50,457 nucleotides of DNA from Clostridia bacterium (GTDB lineage Bacteria; Bacillota; Clostridia; Christensenellales; Borkfalkiaceae). Within the stretch, counting starts at the first letter, position 1, and each line of letters begins with the position of its first letter. The notes below the pieces were generated by a model, which worked only from the letters and a program-made list of their open reading frames with translations, made no database searches and was not told the DNA's origin. A program made the translations under genes and the position numbers. This document shows, piece after piece, positions 31,707 to 39,831 of this stretch. The DNA lies in contig JAJQAJ010000048.1 in assembly GCA_021203865.1 (NCBI GenBank), positions 1 through 50,457 on the forward strand, in the 5' to 3' direction.

Positions 31707-32210
31707 ATGAAGGATATAGACGTAAAAACGCTTGGCCTAAACGTGTTCGACATGATTGGCGGCGACTGGATGCTTCTCGCGGCCGGAAAGAAGGGAAACT
31801 GCAACGCCATGACCGTGTCTTGGGGACACATCGGCTGCATCTGGGACGACAACTCTCCCACGGTGGTATGCTACGTGAGGCCACAGAGACACACGAAGAA
31901 GTTCATGGACGAAAACGCGTATTTTTCCCTGAGCACGTTCGGACGGGAAAAGAGAGAAGAGATGTCGTACATGGGAAGCCACAGCGGGAAAAACGAGGAT
32001 AAAATAACCGCGACCGGACTTAAAACGGACGAGATTGACGGAACGGTTTATTTTTCCGACGCGAAGCTCGTCTTCATTTGCGAGAAGGTTTACGCCGCCC
32101 CGATAAAGGAAGAGGGGTTCGTCGACAAGGGTATCATCGAAAGAAACTATCCCAAAAAGGATTTTCACACCATGTACGTCGGCAAGATAAAAAGAGTGCT
32201 TGTCAGATGA
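31707..32210 (+). CDS. Flavin reductase-like domain protein
   Basis: A 167-residue FMN-binding split-barrel protein. The motif MTVSWGHIGCIWDDNSPTVV and the following YVRPQRHTKKFM are typical of the flavin-reductase/flavoredoxin-like group; a later GSHSGKNEDKI also fits. Members reduce flavins or carry electrons in anaerobes; the electron partner is unknown. GAGGAGGATG sits directly before ATG 31707, 10 bp after ileS, so it is co-transcribed, though no functional link to translation is apparent. Confidence 0.88.
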   Translation: MKDIDVKTLGLNVFDMIGGDWMLLAAGKKGNCNAMTVSWGHIGCIWDDNSPTVVCYVRPQRHTKKFMDENAYFSLSTFGREKREEMSYMGSHSGKNEDKITATGLKTDEIDGTVYFSDAKLVFICEKVYAAPIKEEGFVDKGIIERNYPKKDFHTMYVGKIKRVLVR

Positions 32211-32290
32211 ACGCCGTCTTTTAGCGCGGGAAGAATTCCCGGACCGCGTGGTATAAAGAAACAAAAAATTTTTTTGAGAAATTTTAACAA

Positions 32291-32336
32291 AAAAACGCCG
32301 ATTTGGGGTTAAAAAACGCCCGTTTCGGCGTATTTT
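32291..32336 (+). terminator. Terminator with alternative 5' arms after the flavin-reductase-like gene
   Basis: GGCGT (32327-32331) followed by ATTTTT can pair with ACGCC at 32316-32320 (compact hairpin). TCGGCGT (32325-32331) can also pair with ACGCCGA at 32295-32301 (longer loop). Either form gives a terminator-like structure. Confidence 0.6.
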
Positions 32337-32382
32337 TGACAGTTTTTGACAAATTTAACCGGGGGTCAGCAAAATTTCGATA

Positions 32383-32411
32383 TTGACAATCTTTTGGCAA
32401 AATGCTATAAT
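32383..32411 (+). promoter_or_regulatory. Consensus promoter for the ppx-maf-mreB-like genes
   Basis: TTGACA (32383-32388), 17 bases and TATAAT (32406-32411): a full consensus match. Transcription should start near 32418. Confidence 0.92.
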
Positions 32412-32482
32412 GCGTCAACGGTGGGGGAGTTTCCCGCGCCGCTTTGCCCGGCATAATGAACAGGGCAGATAAGGAGTTTGAC

Positions 32483-33997
32483 TTGGAAAAAATAGGCATA
32501 ATTGATTTAGGCTCGAATTCGGCTAGACTTGTGATTGTCAATCTCTTCGATGAAGGTTATTTCATGGTCGTGGACGAACTAAAACAGACGGTTCGTTTAG
32601 GTCAGGACATGGAGGCGGACGGCTTTTTGAAGCCTCAGCGCGTGAACGAAACCATTAAGACGCTCAAAATGTTCAGAAGACTCTGTGAAGCGTCCGGTGT
32701 TTCACGCATCATAGCCGTCGCCACGGCGGCAGTCCGTCGCGCGAAAAACCAGAGAAGTTTTCTGGATGAGATACAGGCCAACTGCGGCATTAAGATAAAG
32801 GTCCTTTCCGCGGAAGAGGAAGCTCTTTTGGTGTACCGCGGAGTTATTAACACGATGGACATTCCCAAGGGGATTATTTTGGAGATAGGCGGCGGAGCCA
32901 CAAAAATTGTCTATTACAACCGCAGAAACGTTTTAAACCATGTCACCCTGCCTTTCGGCGCGATGACGCTGACAAGCAAGTTCGCCGACAGTGACCTGAA
33001 ACCCGAGGAGCAGGCGAAAAAAGTTGAAGAGTATGTCGCGGGGGAGCTTTCACAGATAGACTGGCTGCAAAGCCTCGATCCCGACACGCGGCTCATCGGG
33101 GTCGGCGGGTCTTTCAGGAACCTTTTCAAAATCAACAAGATGGTCCGTAAATATCCTCTTGACACGGTGCACAACTATGTCATGGACACCGATGATTTTT
33201 TGTCCGTGTATGACATGATAAAGGTTCTCGATCTCGACAAAAAGAAGAAGATAAAGGGCCTTTCAGCCGAAAGGGCGGACATTTTGCCCGCGGCCTTCGC
33301 CATCATCAAATCGTTCACAGGGCACATAGGCGTGTCCAAAATAACTTTTTCCGGAGCGGGGCTTCGCGAGGGCATAATGTTCAACCAGGCCAATCCCCAG
33401 ACGATGGAAAAGCCGATATCCGATGTTTTGGGGTATTCCCTCAACACGCTCGTCAAATACTACGGCTGCGAAGAGCATCATGTGGAGCACGTTCTGCAGC
33501 TTTCGGGGATACTTTTCAAACAGCTCAGAGTGCTGCACAAGTTCCCGAGGGCGAACCTGCGCATTTTGAAGATAGCCGCCGCACTTCATGACTGCGGAAT
33601 GAGGATAAAGTATTACAACCATCAGCGCCACAGCTGCTACATGATACTCAACTCCACACTCTACGGGGTCACGCACAGGGAGATAGTTCTGGCCGCTTTC
33701 ACCGCGTGCTGTCATAAGCGTGAGGACATTTCGGCTTACGAGTGGGCGAAGTACAAGGACATCTTAAACGATGACGATTTGGAGATTGTCAAAAAACTTG
33801 GTGTCATATTAAGGATAGCGGAAAGTCTGGATAGGTCCATGTCCGGCGTGGTGACGGGAATCGACTGTGACATATTGGGAGACTCGGTCATCATGAAGAC
33901 CACCACGGAGGGTGACGCCGACCTTGAAATAAGGGACGCTCTCTCCGCCGCGGCGGAGTTCAAAAAATCCTTCCACAAAAATCTGGAAATCCTGTAA
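32483..33997 (+). CDS. Ppx/GppA phosphatase with HD domain (exopolyphosphatase-like)
   Basis: A 504-residue ASKHA-fold phosphohydrolase with a C-terminal HD domain, the same architecture as E. coli Ppx/GppA. The phosphate-binding loops are IGIIDLGSNSARLVIV and EIGGGATKIVYY. A later IGVGGSFRNL and an HD-type HDCG (AAALHDCGMRIKYYN, with following His in HRQHSCYM-like region) are visible. Such enzymes hydrolyse polyphosphate or the 5'-phosphate of pppGpp. The start is set to TTG 32483 because AAGGAG (32471-32476) lies 6 bases before it and the family begins right there; ATG 32456 in frame lacks a ribosome binding site. It heads a probable operon with maf and the mreB-like gene. Confidence 0.88.
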   Translation: MEKIGIIDLGSNSARLVIVNLFDEGYFMVVDELKQTVRLGQDMEADGFLKPQRVNETIKTLKMFRRLCEASGVSRIIAVATAAVRRAKNQRSFLDEIQANCGIKIKVLSAEEEALLVYRGVINTMDIPKGIILEIGGGATKIVYYNRRNVLNHVTLPFGAMTLTSKFADSDLKPEEQAKKVEEYVAGELSQIDWLQSLDPDTRLIGVGGSFRNLFKINKMVRKYPLDTVHNYVMDTDDFLSVYDMIKVLDLDKKKKIKGLSAERADILPAAFAIIKSFTGHIGVSKITFSGAGLREGIMFNQANPQTMEKPISDVLGYSLNTLVKYYGCEEHHVEHVLQLSGILFKQLRVLHKFPRANLRILKIAAALHDCGMRIKYYNHQRHSCYMILNSTLYGVTHREIVLAAFTACCHKREDISAYEWAKYKDILNDDDLEIVKKLGVILRIAESLDRSMSGVVTGIDCDILGDSVIMKTTTEGDADLEIRDALSAAAEFKKSFHKNLEIL

Positions 33998-34003
33998 AAA
34001 ACA

Positions 34004-34030
34004 TGCCGCTAAATCAAGCGGCATAAATTT
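34004..34030 (+). terminator. Hairpin between ppx and maf (weak terminator)
   Basis: TGCCGCT (34004-34010) pairs with AGCGGCA (34017-34023) around aaatca, followed by taaatttt. The maf start lies only 13 bases past it, so it may attenuate transcription or affect maf translation. Confidence 0.45.
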
Positions 34031-34036
34031 TGTGAC

Positions 34037-34603
34037 ATGGGAAAATTTTATCTCGCCAGCGCCTCAAAAAGGCGCGAAGAGCTTCTTGGCGGCCTCATAG
34101 AGAAATTCACGGTTTTCCCCGCCGAAATTTCGGAGAAGATTTTGCCCGGCCTTGCCCCGGAGATGAATGCGGAAAAACTCGCCTGCGACAAGATGTCCGA
34201 CGTGAAAGAGAGGCTTTTTGCACTTGACGACACTGACACAATTATCGCCGCGGACACGATGGTGGTGTGCGACGGGGAAATCTTCGGCAAACCCGGAGAT
34301 GAAAAAGACGCCCGGCGCATGCTGCGCGCGCTGTCCGGAAGGACGCATGAGGTCATATCTGGTCTTTGTCTTTTCCGGGGAGGAAGGACGCTCGTCTCCC
34401 ACGACGTGACGCGCGTCACGTTTTTTGACCTTTCGGACGGGTTTATCGACGGGTATGTGAAAAGCGGATCGCCGATGGACAAGGCCGGGGCGTACGGCAT
34501 ACAGGACGGCAACATCGTCAAAAGTTATGAAGGGAGTTATTCAAACGTGGTGGGTCTCCCGATGGAGCTTTTAAGGCAAATGTTAGAGGAAATGTCGAAA
34601 TGA
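34037..34603 (+). CDS. maf: Maf family nucleotide pyrophosphatase
   Basis: A 188-residue house-cleaning enzyme that hydrolyses dTTP/UTP or modified nucleotides to monophosphates. Motifs are LASASKRREELL at the start, the catalytic-region IIAADTMVV, IFGKPGD, RTHEVISGLCLF and MDKAGAYGIQD. ATG 34037 has no clear Shine-Dalgarno sequence. Its stop overlaps the next start (ATGA at 34600), so it is coupled to the mreB-like gene, as maf is next to mreB in Bacillus. Confidence 0.93.
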   Translation: MGKFYLASASKRREELLGGLIEKFTVFPAEISEKILPGLAPEMNAEKLACDKMSDVKERLFALDDTDTIIAADTMVVCDGEIFGKPGDEKDARRMLRALSGRTHEVISGLCLFRGGRTLVSHDVTRVTFFDLSDGFIDGYVKSGSPMDKAGAYGIQDGNIVKSYEGSYSNVVGLPMELLRQMLEEMSK

Positions 34604-35607
34604 TACGTTTGGCTGTTGACATAGGGTCCAAGACCACAAAGATATACAAAATAGGAAACGGCGTGGTGCTTTCGGAGGCCACGTGTGTCGCCGTGGAAAA
34701 AGATTCTCCGGCGCTGAAATGCGTCGCGTTCGGGAACAGAGCCCGGGCGATAGACGGCAAAGCCGCCGCGAGGACCGAAATCATCAATCCCGTGAAGGAG
34801 GGCGACATAGACTCTCCGCGGCTTCTTTCTAATCTCATGAGATATTTCCTTGAAAAGATTGAGATAAAGGCGTCACAGTGCAAGCGGTGCGACGTCCTCT
34901 TTGTTCTGCCGTGCGGATACACGCCGGAGCTCAAAGCGAAATACATAGAGCTCGCGAGGGCCGTGGGACTAGGCAGGGTGTCATTCACCGCTCTTCCCGA
35001 CGCGGCCATCTTAGGGCACAGCGTTAAACTCACGGAGGAGCGGCCGGTATTCTGTCTTGACATCGGACACGCCGTCACCAACATCGCCGCGCTGACTCTC
35101 GGCGGCATTATTTCGGGCGCCACAATAAATCTCGGCAGCGGGAACATAGACGTGCACCTCATCTCCTTCGTCGCGGAGAACTACGGCATCAAAATTGGGC
35201 CCATTACCGCGGAGAGACTTAAAATCACCATAGGCAATCTTCTGGACGGCGACGAAAAGCTCATGGTTGTCGAAGGGACGTCCGTGAGGGACGGAGCGCC
35301 CGCGTCATGCGCGCTGAGAGCTTTCAACATAAAGCCCGTCATAACCCTGTACACGGACAAAATTCTGGAATACGCTGAGCTTGTGATAAACAAACTTCCT
35401 GCCGAGGTCTCATCGGAGATAACCGCGGGAGGAATATACCTCTCCGGCGGCGGCGCGAAGATTGACGGACTTAAAGAATACATTGAGGGCAGGCTCTCCA
35501 TTCCCGTGCGGGTGAGCCGGGATCCCGTTCATTCGTCGGTTATAGGCGCCGGGACCATCTTTTCTTCGGACAGCCTCTATGAGAAGCTCACCTCGGCGGA
35601 CGTGTGA
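34600..35607 (+). CDS. MreB-like bacterial actin homologue with altered ATP site
   Basis: A 335-residue actin-fold protein resembling MreB/Mbl, the cell-wall-elongation filament. Similar segments are LAVDIGSKTTKIYKIGNGVVLSEAT (phosphate 1), LGGIISGATINLGSGNIDVHLI ... YGIKIGPITAERLKITIG (the IB-IIA region) and the adenosine motif IYLSGGGAKIDGL. The phosphate-2 loop, normally DIGGGTTD, reads CLDIGHAVTNIAAL, losing Gly, Thr and the final Asp. No mreC or mreD follows. ATP turnover may be weak, or it may be a specialised paralogue. GAGGAAA precedes ATG 34600, coupled to maf. FtsA- or PilM-like alternatives fit less well. Confidence 0.8.
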   Translation: MIRLAVDIGSKTTKIYKIGNGVVLSEATCVAVEKDSPALKCVAFGNRARAIDGKAAARTEIINPVKEGDIDSPRLLSNLMRYFLEKIEIKASQCKRCDVLFVLPCGYTPELKAKYIELARAVGLGRVSFTALPDAAILGHSVKLTEERPVFCLDIGHAVTNIAALTLGGIISGATINLGSGNIDVHLISFVAENYGIKIGPITAERLKITIGNLLDGDEKLMVVEGTSVRDGAPASCALRAFNIKPVITLYTDKILEYAELVINKLPAEVSSEITAGGIYLSGGGAKIDGLKEYIEGRLSIPVRVSRDPVHSSVIGAGTIFSSDSLYEKLTSADV

Positions 35608-35637
35608 GCGGGGCAAAATTACCCTTTCGCCTTTTGC

Positions 35638-35667
35638 TTGATTTTTGATTTTCCGCTGTGATAGTAT
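35638..35667 (+). promoter_or_regulatory. Possible promoter for the DUF3737 operon
   Basis: TTGATT (35638-35643), an 18-base spacer and TAGTAT (35662-35667). A second TTGATT follows at 35645. Confidence 0.45.
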
Positions 35668-35717
35668 GGTTTCGGTGAGAGCGTTAAAATCTGATACACA
35701 GCGGGCTGGATTTGAAA

Positions 35718-36605
35718 ATGAGCAAAGATTCCCAAAAAGACAAATACACGAGATATGACGGTTTGAGGTTCGGCGAGGAACGCGCCCTGTACGGAGCGCG
35801 GCTTGTCGAACTTTATGACTGCAGGTTTGAGGGTGAGGAAGACGGCGAATCCGCGCTTAAAGAAAGTCAGAAAGTCAGGGCGACGGGCTGCCGTTTCGCG
35901 CTGAGGTATCCGCTCTGGCACGCCGACGGTGTTAAACTGTCGTCATCAGAGTTCACCCCGGATTGCCGGGCCGCCATATGGTACGCGAAGGACGTCCGCG
36001 CGTCCGGCTGCAGATTTTTGGGGATAAAGGCGCTGAGGGAGTGTTCAAAGGTCACGCTGGAGTCGTGCGACGCCGCATCTCCCGAGTTCGGGTGGAAGCT
36101 TAGGCACGTCAAACTTTCTGCCACGGACATCGAATCGGAATACGCCTTTTTTGAATGCAGGGACGTCGAGGCGACGGAGCTCAATCTTCGCGGGAAATAT
36201 TCCTTTCAGTACGTCAAGGACTCCGAATTTCGCGGATGCACGTTCAAAACAAAGGACGCGTTTTGGCATTCCAAAAACGTCACGGTGCATGGGAGTGTAA
36301 TAGACGGGGAGTATCTCGGATGGTATTCGGAAAACCTCACGCTCATAGACTGTCACATCAAAGGCACACAGCCCCTCTGCTACTGCAAAGGACTTAGGCT
36401 CATAAACTGCACGACGGAGGAGTGTGACCTCGCTTTTGAGTATTCGGACGTCGACGCCGGGATAAGCGGCGAAATACTGTCCGTCAAAAACGTCAGAAGC
36501 GGGATTGTGGCGGCTGACAGAATAGGCGAGACAATAATCACTGCCGACAGCAAAGTCGAGTCCCGCGCCAAAATAATCGAGAGGGGAAAGGATTTTCAGT
36601 CATGA
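35718..36605 (+). CDS. DUF3737 family right-handed beta-helix protein
   Basis: A 295-residue protein matching DUF3737 as I recall that family: YDGLRFGEERALYGARLVEL at the start, and a long series of ~20-residue turns rich in C, S and x-C-x-F (CRFEGEEDGES, CRFALRYPLWHADG, CRFLGIKALRECSK, GKYSFQYVKDSEFRGC, TKDAFWHSKNVTVHGS). This is a parallel beta-helix like pectate-lyase folds but without an obvious active site. Biochemical role unknown; it is sometimes annotated as a hydrogenase without support. ATG 35718 is preceded by only a weak GCTGGA; TTG 35712 is possible. Its stop overlaps the next gene. Confidence 0.82.
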   Translation: MSKDSQKDKYTRYDGLRFGEERALYGARLVELYDCRFEGEEDGESALKESQKVRATGCRFALRYPLWHADGVKLSSSEFTPDCRAAIWYAKDVRASGCRFLGIKALRECSKVTLESCDAASPEFGWKLRHVKLSATDIESEYAFFECRDVEATELNLRGKYSFQYVKDSEFRGCTFKTKDAFWHSKNVTVHGSVIDGEYLGWYSENLTLIDCHIKGTQPLCYCKGLRLINCTTEECDLAFEYSDVDAGISGEILSVKNVRSGIVAADRIGETIITADSKVESRAKIIERGKDFQS

Positions 36606-37588
36606 GACAGCTGGGCGGAAAACTTAACGTGTCCGCAATCGGACTCGGGTGCATGGGTTTTTCCCAGAGCTACCCTCCTTTTTTGGAAAAAAACGAGAGC
36701 GTGAAAAACATTCGCGCGGCTTTCGACATGGGCTACACCCTCTTTGACACCGCGGAGGTTTACGGGCCTTTCACCAATGAGGAACTTTTGGGGGAGGCGC
36801 TTCTTCCCATTCGCGATGAGGTTGTCATCGCCACGAAGTTCGGGCACAACTTGCACGGGAGATTTCCGAAAGAGAGGCGTTTAAGCTCTGAAAGAGAGGA
36901 CATCCGTCTCGCTGTGGAAGGCAGTCTCAGAAGGCTTAAAACCGACAGGATAGACATTCTTTACCAGCACAGGGTTGACCCACTCGTGCCCATTGAGGAG
37001 GTGGCGCTCGAGATGGAAAAACTCATGAAGGAGGGCAAGATTTTAAGCTGGGGCCTTTCGGAGGCGAGCGCGAAGACCATACGCGCCGCTCACGCGGTGT
37101 GTCCGGTTACGGTGGTGCAGAGTGAGTATTCGATACTTTACAGAAACCACGAAAAAGACACCATTCCCCTTTGCCGGGAGCTCGGGATAGGTTTTGTCGC
37201 TTTTTCCCCGCTTGGCCGTCAGATGCTCACGGGTGAGATAAAGAAAGATTCAAAATTTCCGGAAAACGATTTCAGACATGACGCGCCGAGGTATCTCGGG
37301 ACCAATCTTGAACGCAACATGGAGCTTGTCGAATTTGTCGGAAAAGCCGCGTCGGAAAAAGGCTGTACCGCGGCCCAGTTGTCTCTCGCGTGGGTTTTGT
37401 CCAGGGGCGACTTCATCGTGCCCATTCCGGGAACGAAGAGAGTTTCAAGGATGAGGGAAAACATGGACGCCGCGTCGCTGACTCTCTCGGGGGAGGAGCT
37501 AGGGCGCCTTGAAAGCGGACTTGACGGCATTGATGTCGCGGGTGAAAGATACAACGCCGTCATGGACTCGATGCTCGACAAAGACTAA
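36602..37588 (+). CDS. Aldo/keto reductase
   Basis: A 328-residue TIM-barrel NAD(P)H-dependent reductase of small carbonyls. The catalytic tetrad is visible as Asp and Tyr in DTAEVYGP, Lys in IATKFGH and His in LYQHRVDP. IGLGCMGFSQSY at the start and GTKRVSRMRENMDA near the end (cofactor binding) are typical of the AKR13-like YghZ/YajO group. The start overlaps the DUF3737 stop by ATGA, so the two are translated as a unit. Substrate unknown. Confidence 0.92.
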   Translation: MRQLGGKLNVSAIGLGCMGFSQSYPPFLEKNESVKNIRAAFDMGYTLFDTAEVYGPFTNEELLGEALLPIRDEVVIATKFGHNLHGRFPKERRLSSEREDIRLAVEGSLRRLKTDRIDILYQHRVDPLVPIEEVALEMEKLMKEGKILSWGLSEASAKTIRAAHAVCPVTVVQSEYSILYRNHEKDTIPLCRELGIGFVAFSPLGRQMLTGEIKKDSKFPENDFRHDAPRYLGTNLERNMELVEFVGKAASEKGCTAAQLSLAWVLSRGDFIVPIPGTKRVSRMRENMDAASLTLSGEELGRLESGLDGIDVAGERYNAVMDSMLDKD

Positions 37589-37624
37589 TTTTTTCCCCGC
37601 CGCCCGGAAGGCGGCCGCACTTTT

Positions 37625-37653
37625 CGCCGAAGATTGCCTTCGGTGTTTTTTTT
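37625..37653 (+). terminator. Intrinsic terminator after the aldo/keto reductase
   Basis: CGCCGAAG (37625-37632) pairs with CTTCGGTG (37638-37645) with one G-T pair, around attgc, followed by eight T. Confidence 0.9.
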
Positions 37654-37693
37654 ACGCGCGCCGCCGCGCCGCCCGTCGATATCACAAAAAAAC

Positions 37694-37722
37694 TTGCAAA
37701 AAATCATGTCATAGTATAAAAT
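37694..37722 (+). promoter_or_regulatory. Promoter for the yloU-fakA genes
   Basis: TTGCAA (37694-37699), 17 bases and TAAAAT (37717-37722), within TATAAAAT. Confidence 0.5.
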
Positions 37723-37742
37723 TCCTATATCGGAGTTAAGTT

Positions 37743-38096
37743 ATGTCAGTCAGCACAAGAAACGTGTTCGGAAAAATTTCAATCTCGGATTACACGATAG
37801 CCAAAGTGGCGTCCAACGCCACCCTTGAGTGCTACGGCATTGTGGAGATGGCCCCCAAGAGATTCAGGGACTCTCTTTACGAGCTCATCCACAAAAAACA
37901 CTCCTATGAAAGAGGCATCAAAGTGACGACCTCCGGAGACAGAATTTTCATAGACGTAAGTGTCATCATAAAGTACGGCGTGTCCATAAACGCCGTCGCG
38001 GAGTCGATGAAGGAGTCAATCAAATACAAGGTTGAAAGGTTCACGGGCATGATAGTTGACACCGTGAACGTCAACATCGTCGGGGTTAAATTGTAA
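37743..38096 (+). CDS. Asp23/Gls24 family protein (YloU-like)
   Basis: A 117-residue cytoplasmic protein of the Asp23/Gls24 family, often a cell-envelope stress or lipid-metabolism associated factor. It reads GKISISDYTIAKVASNATLE at the start and has the hallmark GIKVTTSGDRIFIDVSVIIKYG. In Bacillus and relatives yloU lies directly before yloV (fakA), as here. GGAG (37732-37735) is 7 bases before ATG 37743. Molecular function unresolved. Confidence 0.92.
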   Translation: MSVSTRNVFGKISISDYTIAKVASNATLECYGIVEMAPKRFRDSLYELIHKKHSYERGIKVTTSGDRIFIDVSVIIKYGVSINAVAESMKESIKYKVERFTGMIVDTVNVNIVGVKL

Positions 38097-38134
38097 TTTT
38101 AGCCCTCTTTTGCGTTGTTACCGCAGGTGTGCAG

Positions 38135-39787
38135 ATGCAGAGAACAGTAAACAGCACAGAATTCAGACGGATGATAGTCGGCTGTGCCAAAATGTTAGAA
38201 AACAACAGAGCCAAAATAGACTCTCTGAATGTCTTTCCTGTGCCGGACGGCGACACGGGTACCAACATGTCGCTCACACTTCAGTCGGCGGTCCGGGAGA
38301 TGAACGCGTGCACGTCCAACCGCTTCCAGGAGATATGCGACGCGGTGTCCAAGGGCGCGCTCAAGGGCGCGAGGGGCAACTCGGGCGTCATCTCTTCCCA
38401 GATACTGAGGGGTATGTGTTCCACGCTGGCGGAGGTCGCCAACACCTTTGACACCAAGGTCTTCGCCAAGGCCCTCGAGTCCGGCATGAAGGTGGCGTAC
38501 GGTGCGGTGTCCGTGCCCAAAGAGGGCACCATTCTCACGGTCATAAGGGAGATGAGCGAACAGGCGGGGAAACTCGCTTCAAAGCACAAGTATTTCGAGG
38601 AGTTTTTGCAGGCTCTCATAGAGGTCGGCGACAAGTCGGTCGCCGGGACCCCCGAACTTCTGCCCGTCCTCAAAAAAGCGGGTGTGGTCGATTCCGGCGG
38701 CGTGGGTCTCATGACCATAATGAGGGGCTTCCTTTCAGCATTCACGGGTGACGAGAACGCCGAAATTCCCACGGAAGGCGGGAGTGTGACGGCCACCTCT
38801 TCGGACGATTTCGGCGGGGACAATTCAGAGATAATAAATCTCGATCTCGGTGAAATCGAATTCGCGTACTGCACGGAGTTTTTCGTCATCAACTTAAAAC
38901 AGATGACCACTCTCGCCGACATAACCAAGCTTAAAGAACGTCTCATGGGGATAGGTGATTCGGTAATCTGCATAGGCGATCTCGACCTCATAAAGGTCCA
39001 CGTTCACACCAACACTCCAGGCGTCGCGTTGGGTTATGCGCTGGAGCTTGGCGAACTCGACAGAATCAAGATTGAGAACATGCTGGAGCAGAACCGCGAG
39101 GTGAGGAGAAAGCTTGAGGCTGAGAAGAAAGAGATGGGAATGCTCGCCATCGCCTCCGGGGAGGGACTCGCGGAGATATTTAAAGACCTTCTCGTCGACA
39201 GGGTCATAACCGGCGGCCAGACAATGAACCCGTCGGCCCAGGACATCGCCGACGCCGTGCAGAAGATAAACGCCTCAAACGTCTTCGTCTTCCCCAACAA
39301 CTCCAACATAATCCTCGCCGCGGAGCAGGCGAAGGGTCTCGTCACCAACCGGACCATCCATGTCATCCCCACGAAGAACGTGCCGCAGGGCATAGCCGCG
39401 GCGCTGCAGTTCAACATGGAGGATTCCGTACCCGAGAACAAGACCAACATGACGCACGCCATTGACAACGTTACCGTGGGCCAGGTCACATACGCGGTCA
39501 GAAACACGACCATGAACGGGTTCAACCTTCAGGAAGGGGACATAATCGGACTTGACGCGAAAAAGATTCTCTCCACCGGCACTGACGTCGCGGAGACGAC
39601 GCTCGCGCTCATTGACACGCTGAAAAGCGATGAACATGAGGTCATAACGCTGTATTTCGGCTCGGAGGTCACGGAGGAGGAGGCCGCCGCCATGCAGGAT
39701 AAAGTCGCGGAGAAGTTTCCCGAATGTGACGTGGAATGTCTCTACGGCGGTCAGCCGATCTACTACTATATAATATCTCTTGAATAA
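38135..39787 (+). CDS. fakA: Fatty acid kinase catalytic subunit FakA (YloV, DAK2 domain)
   Basis: A 550-residue kinase that phosphorylates FakB-bound fatty acids. The N-terminal DhaL/DAK2 domain has the Mg-ATP motif NVFPVPDGDTGTNMSLTL and later GALKGARGNSGVISSQI, with VVDSGGVGLMTIM. A middle domain contains a FCTEFFVINL-like strand and DLIKVHVHTN. The C-terminal domain starts near GMLAIASGEGLAEIF and carries the segment VFPNNSNIILAAEQA. GCAGGTG precedes ATG 38135; the in-frame GTG at 38129 is an alternative. Its partner FakB (DegV) is at 130-1020 in the same window. The yloU-yloV-recG order is typical for Bacillota. Confidence 0.94.
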   Translation: MQRTVNSTEFRRMIVGCAKMLENNRAKIDSLNVFPVPDGDTGTNMSLTLQSAVREMNACTSNRFQEICDAVSKGALKGARGNSGVISSQILRGMCSTLAEVANTFDTKVFAKALESGMKVAYGAVSVPKEGTILTVIREMSEQAGKLASKHKYFEEFLQALIEVGDKSVAGTPELLPVLKKAGVVDSGGVGLMTIMRGFLSAFTGDENAEIPTEGGSVTATSSDDFGGDNSEIINLDLGEIEFAYCTEFFVINLKQMTTLADITKLKERLMGIGDSVICIGDLDLIKVHVHTNTPGVALGYALELGELDRIKIENMLEQNREVRRKLEAEKKEMGMLAIASGEGLAEIFKDLLVDRVITGGQTMNPSAQDIADAVQKINASNVFVFPNNSNIILAAEQAKGLVTNRTIHVIPTKNVPQGIAAALQFNMEDSVPENKTNMTHAIDNVTVGQVTYAVRNTTMNGFNLQEGDIIGLDAKKILSTGTDVAETTLALIDTLKSDEHEVITLYFGSEVTEEEAAAMQDKVAEKFPECDVECLYGGQPIYYYIISLE

Positions 39788-39796
39788 GCGAAAGCG

Positions 39797-39821
39797 GGCG
39801 CCGTACGGCGCCTTAAATTTA
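39797..39821 (+). terminator. Perfect palindrome between fakA and recG (weak terminator or attenuator)
   Basis: GGCGCC-gtac-GGCGCC (39797-39812) is followed by TTAAATTT. The T tract is poor, so partial read-through into recG is expected. Confidence 0.5.
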
Positions 39822-39831
39822 TGGGGCGCGC

